A DNA stretch of 64,000 bases from Cloacibacillus porcorum (GTDB taxonomy: Bacteria; Synergistota; Synergistia; Synergistales; Synergistaceae), in contig NZ_CP016757.1 of assembly GCF_001701045.1 (NCBI RefSeq), positions 1,109,501 to 1,173,500 on the forward strand, written 5' to 3'. The notes beneath the pieces were generated by a model, which worked only from the letters and a program-made list of their open reading frames with translations, did not search any database and was not told where the DNA came from. Positions within the stretch are counted from its first letter, which is position 1. The number at the start of each line of letters is the position of its first letter. A program made the translations under genes and the position numbers. Shown here in pieces: positions 44,314-52,359 of this stretch.

Positions 44314-45681
44314 ATGCCGTCAAATTGCTCAGTAGCGCCGAAAGATGTATTCTCAACAATAGAAAAGCTCCTTCTTCGCGATGGGTTTGATATTGTTATT
44401 GATATGGAGCAGTCGAAGGGAAGCCACATAATCGACTCCGCCACAGGCACAAACTGGCTGGATTTCTACACGTTCTTCGCCTCAGCGCCGTTTGGAATGA
44501 ACCACCCCAAACTTGACAATCCCGAGTTTAAAGAGAAGATATTCCGCGCGGCAATCAACAAGGTCGCTAACTCCGACATCTACACGCAGGAGATGGCGGA
44601 ATTTATCAAGACCTTTGGCGAAGTGGCCGTTCCCGAGGGATTCAACCATGTATTCTTTATTGACTACGGTACGCTCGCGGTAGAGAACACCTTCAAAGTG
44701 GCGATGGACTGGAAGGTCCAGAAGCTCATGCAGAAAGGCAAGATCACTCCCGGCGAGGCCTACAACGGACGCAAAGGCACGAAGATTATGCACTTCAACG
44801 AAGCCTTCCACGGACGTTCGGGCTATACCCTCTCCGTAACGAACACCAACGATCCGAACAAGCACCAGCGTTACGCTAAGTTTACCGACTGGCCGCGCAT
44901 TATCAACCCGAAGATCACCTTCCCGCTTGAGGAACATATCGGCGACGTCGAGTGGCTCGAAGCGCAGGCGATCAAGCAGATCAAGCAGGTGCTCATGGAC
45001 GATCCCGACGGCGTCGCGGCGGTCATCATCGAGACGATCCAGGGCGAGGGCGGAGACAACCACTTCCGCACCGAGTTCTTCCAGAAGCTGCGCCAGATCT
45101 GCGACGAAAATGAAATGCTCCTTATTTTCGACGAAGTCCAGTGCGGTATGGGCATCACCGGCAAGATGTGGGCCTGGGAGCATCACGCCCCCGTGAAGCC
45201 CGACCTCTTCTCCTTTGGTAAGAAGGCCCAGATCTGCGGACTTGTCGCAGGTCCGCGCGTCGACGAAGTGGAAAACAACTGCTTCAAGGTCTCCAGCCGC
45301 ATCAACTCGACCTGGGGCGGCACGGTCGTAGACATGGTCCGCGCCCAGAAATACCTTGAGATCTACCGCGACGACAAAGTTCTTGACTACGTCAGCAACG
45401 TCGCCGGTCCCGCGCTCTACGCCGGACTCAAAGAGCTCGAAGCGGAGTTCCCCGGATATATCCGCAACGTCCGCGGCAAGGGACTTATGTGCGCCTATGA
45501 CATCTGCTGCCCGCAGCTCCGCGACGCCTTCCTCAAGGAATGCCAGAAGAACAACATGCTCATCCTCGGCTGCGGCAGCAACACTGTCCGCTTCCGTCCC
45601 GCGCTCAACGTTCCCCTTGAGGACCTGCAGCTCGGAATCGAGATCTCCCGCAAGGCCGCTAAGGCGGTATTCAAGAAGTAA
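44314..45681 (+). CDS. lat: L-lysine 6-transaminase (lysine epsilon-aminotransferase)
   Basis: A class III PLP aminotransferase, 455 residues, that moves the epsilon-amino group of lysine to 2-oxoglutarate, giving 2-aminoadipate semialdehyde. It matches the Mycobacterium LAT pattern closely: FFASAPFGMNHPKL, AFHGRSGYTLSVTNTN, ETIQGEGGDNHFR, LLIFDEVQCGMGITG (Asp273), the PLP lysine in FSFGKKAQICG (Lys303) and the SRINSTWGG motif. In this genome a catabolic role in lysine fermentation seems more likely than antibiotic synthesis, since no beta-lactam genes are near; that is inference. It has GAGGAGG before the ATG, and a strong terminator follows. Confidence 0.93.
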   Translation: MPSNCSVAPKDVFSTIEKLLLRDGFDIVIDMEQSKGSHIIDSATGTNWLDFYTFFASAPFGMNHPKLDNPEFKEKIFRAAINKVANSDIYTQEMAEFIKTFGEVAVPEGFNHVFFIDYGTLAVENTFKVAMDWKVQKLMQKGKITPGEAYNGRKGTKIMHFNEAFHGRSGYTLSVTNTNDPNKHQRYAKFTDWPRIINPKITFPLEEHIGDVEWLEAQAIKQIKQVLMDDPDGVAAVIIETIQGEGGDNHFRTEFFQKLRQICDENEMLLIFDEVQCGMGITGKMWAWEHHAPVKPDLFSFGKKAQICGLVAGPRVDEVENNCFKVSSRINSTWGGTVVDMVRAQKYLEIYRDDKVLDYVSNVAGPALYAGLKELEAEFPGYIRNVRGKGLMCAYDICCPQLRDAFLKECQKNNMLILGCGSNTVRFRPALNVPLEDLQLGIEISRKAAKAVFKK

Positions 45682-45705
45682 TTGGCGGTACAGGTCAGTA
45701 TATAA

Positions 45706-45737
45706 AAATGCCGGAGCGACGCTCCGGCATTTTTTTG
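45706..45737 (+). terminator. Intrinsic terminator of lat
   Basis: A perfect stem AAATGCCGGAGC / GCTCCGGCATTT around a 3-base loop is followed by TTTTTT. It could also serve the convergent pirin gene because A residues precede the stem. Confidence 0.9.
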
Positions 45738-45768
45738 TGCGGTTTTGCGGCGGGACGCGCCTGCGCCG

Positions 45769-46611
45769 TTATGCCACCGGCGCGTGCTTGATGAAGCTGT
45801 CGTTGCGCATCTCAAGGAAGGCCTCCCTGATCTCTTCGCCGGTGTTCATCACCACCGGACCACCCCAGGCCACCGGCTCACGCAGAGGTCTGCCGCTGAG
45901 GAAGATGATGCGCGCCTCTCTGTCCTCGGGAGCCTCGATAGTGACGCTCTCTCCCTCTCCGAACAGAGCGGCCGTCTTTGCGGGGATATTCATGCCGCCT
46001 GCTGCCGCCTCTCCCTCGATGGTGAAGATAAAGACGGTCTCTCCCTCTTTGGTGGGGATGCTGATCTTCTTTCCCCGCTTTAACGTGATGTCGTAGATGC
46101 TGGCCTGTATATGGTTCGTGGAGACGCCCCGGTGTCCCTGATATTCGCCGGAGACGATGCGGACGAGGGCGTTTTCATCCTCTACCTTTTTTATCATCTC
46201 TCCCTTGATGTCAAAGTAGCGCGGCGCGGTCATCTTATCCTCCTGAGGCAGGTTGAGCCATATCTGGAGGCCAAGCATACGGGGGCCGGACATCGGCATC
46301 TCCTGGTGCATAATGCCGCTGCCCGCCGTCATCCACTGACTTTCGCCGCCGTGGATCGTTCCGCGGTTGCCGAGGCTGTCCTGGTGCTCCATCTCACCCT
46401 CGATGAGGTAGGTGATCGTCTCTATACCCCTGTGCGGGTGGAAGGGAAAGCCCGCCGTATAGTCGTCCGGATTTCGTGAGTCGAATGAGTCCAGCATGAG
46501 GAACGGGTCAAAGTCCCGCACCGTCTCATGGCCGAGCACGCGCACGAGGCGTACCCCCGCGCCATCCGTCGCCATCTGTCCCTGTACCGTCTTTATTATT
46601 TTACGTTCCAT
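45769..46611 (-). CDS. Pirin family protein
   Basis: A 280-residue double cupin of the pirin family. The N-terminal cupin keeps the metal ligands H58 and H60 (FPFHPHRGIETITYLIEGE), H102 and E104 (GIMHQEMP). Some pirins act as quercetin 2,3-dioxygenases, others bind iron and regulate; the role here is unknown. The C-terminal cupin contains ETVFIFTIEGEAAAGG and FLSGRPLREPVAWGGPVVMN. A weak AGGT site precedes the ATG. It is convergent with lat. Confidence 0.92.
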   Translation of the reverse strand: MERKIIKTVQGQMATDGAGVRLVRVLGHETVRDFDPFLMLDSFDSRNPDDYTAGFPFHPHRGIETITYLIEGEMEHQDSLGNRGTIHGGESQWMTAGSGIMHQEMPMSGPRMLGLQIWLNLPQEDKMTAPRYFDIKGEMIKKVEDENALVRIVSGEYQGHRGVSTNHIQASIYDITLKRGKKISIPTKEGETVFIFTIEGEAAAGGMNIPAKTAALFGEGESVTIEAPEDREARIIFLSGRPLREPVAWGGPVVMNTGEEIREAFLEMRNDSFIKHAPVA

Positions 46612-46740
46612 AGTTATACCTGCTTTCTTTTAGAAATCATTTTTATTTACCGTATAAACATACGCTGCGTGAACCATTCACAGGAGGGCAATAATACTAA
46701 TCAAAATCTAGGCAAAATAGGCTGTGCGGCTATAAAGTGT

Positions 46741-46779
46741 CGGCGGCGCTTAGGAGCTTTCATCTCCTGAGCGCCGCCG
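46741..46779. other. Strong hairpin downstream of the autotransporter
   Basis: CGGCGGCGCTTAGGAG pairs with CTCCTGAGCGCCGCCG (16 bp, one G-T wobble) around a 7-base loop. On the plus strand GCCCTTTGTTTTG follows; on the minus strand there is no T-tract. Nearby 46801-46848 also folds (GGACGG...CCGTCC with GGCCTTTGGCC inside). It probably ends or protects the autotransporter mRNA. The rest of 46612-46861 shows no gene. Confidence 0.55.
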
Positions 46780-46861
46780 GCCCTTTGTTTTGTCATTAGC
46801 GGACGGCCTACTGGCCTTTGGCCGTGCTTAGCCGCTTATCTCCCGTCCATTTTTCTCCTTG

Positions 46862-49800
46862 CTAGAAGGTGACCCGCCAGCCTCCGCGGATGGCCCAGTC
46901 TTCGGTGAATACGCCGCCGGATGAGCGTTCCAGCGAGAAGTAGAGAGAGTTGCGCGGGTTTACCTGATGCGTGACGCCTATGCCGTATGTCCACCAGTCG
47001 TCGCCGAAGCTCTCGCCTGCGATGTGTTTGCCGCTGGCGTAGCGGATGTCGAGGTCGCCGTCAAATTCTTTCAGGTAGGATATCTTGGCGTAGAAGTTCG
47101 TCCTGTCGGTCTCATAGCCGATCAGCGCCCCGAGCCTTCCGAGCAGTGAGTTGAAATCGTCCACCCCGATGCGCAGGCCGTTGCTGGCGCTGAAGTAGGC
47201 GCTGCCCTGGCGCAGATAGCTCAGCTGCGCCTGCGGCTCGACGTACCATCTGCCGCCGGTTCTGTTTTCTTTGAGGCGGAAGCGCCTGCCTATCTCCACG
47301 GAGGCGCCGAAGCCGCCGAGGTCGACGTCGTCTCCGACGACCAGCGTTCCCGCCGTGTCGAATACGCGGAAGTCGTTAGTGCTCCATACGTACTTGGCTA
47401 TCGTGTCGATATAGAAGCCGTTCTTTGCGACGTAGGTGGCGTACAGTCCGAGGGTCTTATTTTCCGCCGTACCGCTGCCGTGGCCGTTGTCCTTATAGTC
47501 CAGATCGCCCTTGCCGTACCCGAAGAAGACGCCGACGTAGGTGTCCCCCTCCTTAAACCAGCTCTTGTCCAGCTTACGGTCGTAACCGGCCTGCAGTCCG
47601 CCGTAGTCCATGTCGAAATCCTTCACGAAGGATCTGGCGTTGGATTCGAACTTCCCGCCATAGGCGCGGAACCAGGCGCCATTGCTGTTTTCTGTGAAGC
47701 GCAGGTCGCCGAGACGCTGGATGAGCGTATTGGTCTCCGCGTAGTTCAGCAGGTAATTTGCCGCAAAGGTGTTTATCGCGGCGGAGGCGGTGTTGCTGGA
47801 TTCCGGTTTCGGTTCGGGTTCGTCAGGTTTGATGGGATCAGGCTTTCCCGGATCTACGGGCGCCAGCCCCGTACTGTAGAGCTCCCAGTAGTGTCCGTCC
47901 TGGCCGTCGTAGCGTCCTCTGCCGTCTTCATTGTTCCGCAGGCCGTACTGGAAGGCTCCAAGTTCGACGGTGTTTGTAAGGGAAAAGCTGCCGCCCTTGT
48001 CAGCCTTCTCGATCAGGGTGATGCGTTCGTTGCCGGTCGTCTCAAGCGAGCCGTCATTGACCACGGATACCTTGTGGTAGCCGTCTGTACTCCCCTCTAC
48101 CACAAGTCGGTTGGCCAATTCGTTGACGCCGTCGGTCTTGAAGGTAAAGGTGCTGTAGAGATCGGGATTGGCCGGGGAGTGCGTCGTCAGAGAGCCGACG
48201 TGGAGTTCCGCAGCGAGCGGCGCGCCGCTCAGGTCAATATTTGTGCCGCTGCCGGCGGTGATTTTCGTCACGTCGGAGTCGCCCGTCACCCGCCAGTGCG
48301 TTCCTTTCATATCCAGGGTGATATTGCCGTCGCCCGCGAAGGCTCTGCCGGTAATGGCCGAGCCCTCGGTTGTCATAAGGTCGATGAGGCCGTTCTGCCC
48401 GGTCTTCATATCTCCTATGATCGCGAACCTGCCGCCCGCGGTCACGTCGCCGCCTGTGTCCAGCAGCGAGGTAATTTTGCCAGCCTCGGCGTAAAGCGCG
48501 TAGCTGTCCGCTCCGCTTGCCGAGATGGCTGCGCCGCCTTTGAATTCTATGGCGGTAGTATCGCCGGCCGTATAAGCGCCGTGCGAGCCGGTCCCCGACG
48601 TTGAGAGGAGTACACCGTCGCCGGCGTTGATCTTGCCGTTTTTCCCATAGTGATACCGGTAAATACTCTCCGTGGCGTTATATTCATTGCCAAATAGCGC
48701 GTGCGAGCCGTCGCCCTTCGTCTCTACCTTAGTGTTCGCGCCGATATCGACGGTGCTGTCTATGCCGGTCATATATACTCCGTGCGAGCCGTCCCCGGCG
48801 GTGGTGATATGCGAATTGGCTCCCAGCGAAATATTACCGGTCGTGTAATAGGCGCGCAGGCTGCCGTTATATTCCTGCTGGCGCGTGGCTATATGGATTC
48901 CGTGCGACTGGTCGCCTGCGGTGGCAATTATCGTATTGTTTCCTAAGGTGAGCCTGTTTTCCGCGGCGTATGAGGATGACGAGCCCGCGGCGCCGCCCAT
49001 GTAGACGCCGGAGGAGTTGTTACCCAAACTTTGCAGCGTTGAGTTGCCGCCGATATCGACGTTGACATCCCTATAGTTGCCTATTTTCAATACGGCGGCA
49101 TCGGCTCCTTTGGTCGTCCATACAGCCTTGCTTCCAATGGATGCGCGGCTTTCGTTGCCGTTTGTGTTGAGGACGTTCGCGCCTTTTCCGTTTGTCGTCC
49201 AGGCGGAGCCGCTGTCGACAGTCAGGCTGTTGCCGGTACCGGAGAAATATGCTCCGTGGGCGGTCTCTCCGTTTGTGTTGATCTTACTGTTCTGCCCGAT
49301 ATTGATCTCACCGCCGTTGCTTCCTGACAGATATATAGCGTAAGAACGGTTATAGGTGGTCTCTATATCCAGACCGCTGCCGATGTTCATTTTTGCGCCG
49401 TGGTTCGTCCTCAGTCCGAAGGCGTCGTTATATAACTGTCCCGTCCCCTGTTTGCCGTATATTCTGATCGTTAGATTGTCTCCCGCAACGAGAGAGCTGT
49501 AGCCGTTTAGGTTAACGCCGTCGGCGCTGTCCCCATGGGCGATCAGCGTCCAGTCGTTGCCGATGCGTATCTGCGCCGTCGAGGTGGTATTGGCGGGGTT
49601 GGTACGCACCGCGTCCCCGGCGTCGGCCCCTGTTATTACCGTGACATTGTCTGCGTGGGTGATATCCAGAATATTGGCGCCGTTGGCATATACGCCGTGA
49701 TATTGGGGAAACGTCGTGTTGTTTGATACGTCGATGGTATCGCCGGTCTCAACATCTTCGCCGACCCATACCATGTTGTAGATAGTTTTGGCATCAGCCC

Positions 49801-49870
49801 TGATGATTCCGATGAGAATGATGCTGATGATTATGCAGATGACGGTGCTTAGAATTGCCAGTTTTTTCAA
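46862..49870 (-). CDS. Autotransporter (type Va secretion) with beta-helix passenger and C-terminal barrel
   Basis: The preferred TTG start at 49870 gives 1002 residues: MKKLAILSTV plus a long hydrophobic stretch ending RADA (signal peptide, about 1-27), a glycine/asparagine-rich passenger, a proline-rich linker (PGKPDPIKPDEPEPKP) and an autotransporter beta-barrel of about 270 residues ending in aromatic F (GWRVTF). The passenger repeats a unit of about 30 residues with TxGxxSHGVY (for example TTAGDGSHGVYMTG, ATAGDQSHGIHIA, STSGTGSHGAYTAG, NTNGETAHGAYFSG), as expected for a beta-helix adhesin-like domain. GGGGAGAG lies 7 bases before this TTG; ATGs at 49963, 49906 and 49891 would add up to 31 residues but have poor or badly spaced sites. 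It implies an outer membrane. Confidence 0.88.
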   Translation of the reverse strand: MKKLAILSTVICIIISIILIGIIRADAKTIYNMVWVGEDVETGDTIDVSNNTTFPQYHGVYANGANILDITHADNVTVITGADAGDAVRTNPANTTSTAQIRIGNDWTLIAHGDSADGVNLNGYSSLVAGDNLTIRIYGKQGTGQLYNDAFGLRTNHGAKMNIGSGLDIETTYNRSYAIYLSGSNGGEINIGQNSKINTNGETAHGAYFSGTGNSLTVDSGSAWTTNGKGANVLNTNGNESRASIGSKAVWTTKGADAAVLKIGNYRDVNVDIGGNSTLQSLGNNSSGVYMGGAAGSSSSYAAENRLTLGNNTIIATAGDQSHGIHIATRQQEYNGSLRAYYTTGNISLGANSHITTAGDGSHGVYMTGIDSTVDIGANTKVETKGDGSHALFGNEYNATESIYRYHYGKNGKINAGDGVLLSTSGTGSHGAYTAGDTTAIEFKGGAAISASGADSYALYAEAGKITSLLDTGGDVTAGGRFAIIGDMKTGQNGLIDLMTTEGSAITGRAFAGDGNITLDMKGTHWRVTGDSDVTKITAGSGTNIDLSGAPLAAELHVGSLTTHSPANPDLYSTFTFKTDGVNELANRLVVEGSTDGYHKVSVVNDGSLETTGNERITLIEKADKGGSFSLTNTVELGAFQYGLRNNEDGRGRYDGQDGHYWELYSTGLAPVDPGKPDPIKPDEPEPKPESSNTASAAINTFAANYLLNYAETNTLIQRLGDLRFTENSNGAWFRAYGGKFESNARSFVKDFDMDYGGLQAGYDRKLDKSWFKEGDTYVGVFFGYGKGDLDYKDNGHGSGTAENKTLGLYATYVAKNGFYIDTIAKYVWSTNDFRVFDTAGTLVVGDDVDLGGFGASVEIGRRFRLKENRTGGRWYVEPQAQLSYLRQGSAYFSASNGLRIGVDDFNSLLGRLGALIGYETDRTNFYAKISYLKEFDGDLDIRYASGKHIAGESFGDDWWTYGIGVTHQVNPRNSLYFSLERSSGGVFTEDWAIRGGWRVTF

Positions 49871-49963
49871 TAAAATCTCTCCCCTTTGACGCATGGCCTT
49901 TTTCATCTCCTCATTTATCGCAGTATGTGGAATAAATAGGCGTAAGTTCCTAAAATTTGTCAT

Positions 49964-50539
49964 TGAAAGCGGAAGACATAAAGTATAGATGCACAGTTAA
50001 ATAAACTAATTTCATTGTATTTACATATACATTTGAGAAACGATTATTAATATGCAATTTTTATTATTTATGTCTGTATATTAGCGTTCACAAATGATAT
50101 CTCCTCCTTAAAAAATAATGTTTTAGAGTAAAAAATCGCCTTGAGGTCATAATAGGTAATTTTTTACAATAAACCATTTAATATGGTATATTTACAAGAA
50201 ATAGCATGTTTTTAAATGATATTTCCTATAATAACCTAACATAATGTGCCTATTGGGCAATCGGTATTTTGTGCAGGATGACAGAGTTTGAAAATGCGAT
50301 GCTAAAAAAATAATGTTAATACAGATTTTAACTTTAAAATATAATAATAAAGGTTTTTTGAGGCCGGCGGCGCGGGTAAGTTTCCACAGACGCAGTCATA
50401 CCGGAGGTTTGCGGTTTTTCTGTTTATTTTTATATATTTATGGTATTTATGTGGCGGGGGAGTCTATGTATTGCAATATTAGCGGCGGTATGCCAGACAA
50501 AACCGCCTGTGTAGAAAATATTGTTGTATGGCGGCGCGC
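49964..50539. other. AT-rich non-coding region upstream of the autotransporter, with short leader ORF
   Basis: On the minus strand AAGGAGGAG (50101-50109) is followed by GTG at 50091 and a 7-codon ORF ending with TAA at 50068-50070. The distance from this site to the autotransporter start is about 200 bases, so it may be a leader peptide or a relic. Only one open frame of note (50313-50543, plus) exists and its protein lacks any recognisable pattern, so I do not call it. Otherwise the region is low-GC and contains likely promoter sequences but nothing definite. Confidence 0.3.
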
Positions 50540-51025
50540 TTAAAGGAGCGGCCGCCGCAGCAACGCATCTTCCCACATACGGTAGCGTTCACCGTCGCGG
50601 CCGGCGCAGGCGGGGCTTGTGGAGAGCATCCGGCGGTATGGACGCGCGGGTTCGCCGAAATACTTTTTGTACTTTGCGAAGGAGCAGGCGCCGTTGAATA
50701 ATATCAGCGAGATATTGGGGTGGGCGGCGAGCAGCGACGGGATGTCGTTGGGCTCCTCGTCCCGTATTTTTCCGTCGAGGCTGCCCTCGCGCCGCGCGCA
50801 CCTTATCGTATCCCACAGCGCGAGTCTGCGGCGCAGGATGAAATCGTAGCGGTCCGCGAACGAATCGGGCATCGTTTCGCCGTAGACGCTGTAAAGTATT
50901 TTCCAGAAACGGTTTTGCGGATGAGCGTAATAGCGGCTCATCTCGAGGGATTTTTCTCCCGGCAGCGAACCGAGTATCAGCGTCTGTGAGTCGTCATTTA
51001 TAATCGGGCCGAAGCTGTATTTCAT
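50540..51025 (-). CDS. Hypoxanthine-DNA glycosylase-like protein (uracil-DNA glycosylase superfamily)
   Basis: A 161-residue protein of the UDG superfamily closest to the HDG (deoxyinosine glycosylase) group: TLILGSLPGEKSLEMSRYYA then HPQNRFWKILYSVYG, LALWDTIRCARREGSLDGKI and NISLILFNGACSFAKYKKYF. The catalytic-loop Asn of HDG is present in HPQNRFW. It would remove hypoxanthine, and perhaps other deaminated bases, from DNA. I start at ATG 51025 (MKYSFGPIINDD), with AAGGGGA about 10 bases upstream; the open frame reaches 51103 without support. It is divergent from carA. Confidence 0.8.
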   Translation of the reverse strand: MKYSFGPIINDDSQTLILGSLPGEKSLEMSRYYAHPQNRFWKILYSVYGETMPDSFADRYDFILRRRLALWDTIRCARREGSLDGKIRDEEPNDIPSLLAAHPNISLILFNGACSFAKYKKYFGEPARPYRRMLSTSPACAGRDGERYRMWEDALLRRPLL

Positions 51026-51172
51026 TTTTACGATTCCCCTTTGCCTATGCTTATCATATTTTATCCCCTTTCGCGCGGCTTTTGCGGGTGATTCGCCGCT
51101 CATCGGCGGCGTAAATTTTGTGCAACCGATTGAATATACATTATCACCGACAAAAAATATCTGTGAAGGGGG

Positions 51173-51200
51173 TTGACGTATTATATTTAAGGGCTATAAT
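51173..51200 (+). promoter_or_regulatory. carAB promoter
   Basis: TTGACG (51173-51178) and TATAAT (51195-51200) are 16 bases apart, giving a leader of about 90 bases. The leader holds an AT-rich 10-bp hairpin (ATAAACAAAA 51236-51245 with TTTTGTTTAT 51262-51271) just before the AAGGAG ribosome-binding site, and a TGGTAAAAT box at 51221-51229. No PyrR-type or other known riboswitch is evident. Confidence 0.8.
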
Positions 51201-51296
51201 ACTCTGGAACTTTGAACGATTGGTAAAATCAATAAATAAACAAAACATATATTCAGGTTCATTTTGTTTATAGAATAGCGAAGGAGTGCGCGACCG

Positions 51297-52349
51297 ATGA
51301 AGAAGAGAATTTATTTGACGCTGAGCGACGGTTCGATATGGCCCGGCAATGGAGATATAGAGGCCCCCATGGAGGGCGAAGTCGTCTTTACCACAGCCTC
51401 CTGCGGCTATCCTCAGACGCTGACCGACCCGTCCTATAACGGTCAGATAATCGTCTTTGCCTTCCCCCCAATCGGCATCTACGGGGTGGACAAGGAAAAT
51501 CTTGAGGGACGGCGGGTGTGGGCGCGCGCAGCCCTTATGACCTGCCTTGACGAGACGGAGGAGGGGCGTTTTGAAAGCCTGAGCTGCTGGATGGCGGATA
51601 ACGGCCGTCCGCTCGTCTCCGATATCGATACGCGCCAGCTGATTTTGAAGATCCGCGAGTGCGGTTCGATGATGGGACGCATCGACGTTGAGCCGCACTT
51701 GCCGGAGATAAAGGAACTGCCGCATACGCTTGTCGCGGAGGTCTCCTGCTCGGAGCGGGAGATTTGCGGCGAGGGTGAGCTTACAGTCGCGCTGATGGAC
51801 TACGGCGTTAAGGAAAATATCGTCCGCGGCATGGTGCGCCGCGGATGCCGCGTGATACGCTTCCCCCATAATACCGCCGCCGCCGAGGTGCTCGCCTCCG
51901 GCGCGGACGGCATTCTGCTGAGCAACGGCCCCGGCGACCCCGCGGTGCTTGATTTCGAGGCGGGGGAGATCGCGAAGATGCTCGGCGCGAAGCCGATACT
52001 CGGCGTCTGCCTCGGCAACCAGCTTCTCGCGCGCGCCTGCGGGGCGAAGACGAAGAAGCTCCCATTCGGCCACCGCGGCGCGAATCAGCCTGTGGTCGAA
52101 TGCGCCACGGGACGCGGCCTGCTCACGAGCCAGAACCACCAGTACGCCGTGGACGGGGATACGCTCGCGGGGACCGACCTGGAGGTCGCCTACAGCCACC
52201 TTGGGGACGGCACGGTGGAGGGGCTGCGCCACAGACGTTTCGACGCGCTCTCCGTGCAGTTCCACCCGGAGGCCTCTCCGGGACCGGAGGACGCCTCCTA
52301 TATTTTCGATAATTTCGTGATCCGCATGCAGGCCGCTAAAGGGAGATAG
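51297..52349 (+). CDS. carA: Carbamoyl-phosphate synthase small subunit
   Basis: CarA hydrolyses glutamine and feeds ammonia to CarB for carbamoyl phosphate, the precursor of pyrimidines and arginine. The 350-residue protein has the N-terminal domain (LTLSDGSIWPGNGD, FTTASCGYPQTLTDPSYNGQ) and a class I glutamine amidotransferase domain with Cys238 in LGVCLGNQ, His323 and Glu325 in QFHPEASPGP. carB begins 10 bases later. No other pyrimidine or arginine gene is adjacent. Confidence 0.95.
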   Translation: MKKRIYLTLSDGSIWPGNGDIEAPMEGEVVFTTASCGYPQTLTDPSYNGQIIVFAFPPIGIYGVDKENLEGRRVWARAALMTCLDETEEGRFESLSCWMADNGRPLVSDIDTRQLILKIRECGSMMGRIDVEPHLPEIKELPHTLVAEVSCSEREICGEGELTVALMDYGVKENIVRGMVRRGCRVIRFPHNTAAAEVLASGADGILLSNGPGDPAVLDFEAGEIAKMLGAKPILGVCLGNQLLARACGAKTKKLPFGHRGANQPVVECATGRGLLTSQNHQYAVDGDTLAGTDLEVAYSHLGDGTVEGLRHRRFDALSVQFHPEASPGPEDASYIFDNFVIRMQAAKGR

Positions 52350-52359
52350 GTGAGGGACG

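Noticed and set aside
47480-48604. 374-codon plus-strand frame inside the autotransporter
   Set aside because: Antisense to a clear signal-peptide/passenger/barrel protein; low-complexity valine-rich product.
50313-50543. 76-codon plus-strand frame in the AT-rich region before the DNA glycosylase
   Set aside because: No ribosome-binding site, no pattern, and it overlaps the end of the glycosylase gene on the other strand.
51179-51296. Pyrimidine riboswitch or PyrR-type attenuator before carA
   Set aside because: The leader has only one AT-rich hairpin and no terminator/antiterminator pair or PyrR-binding consensus that I can recognise.
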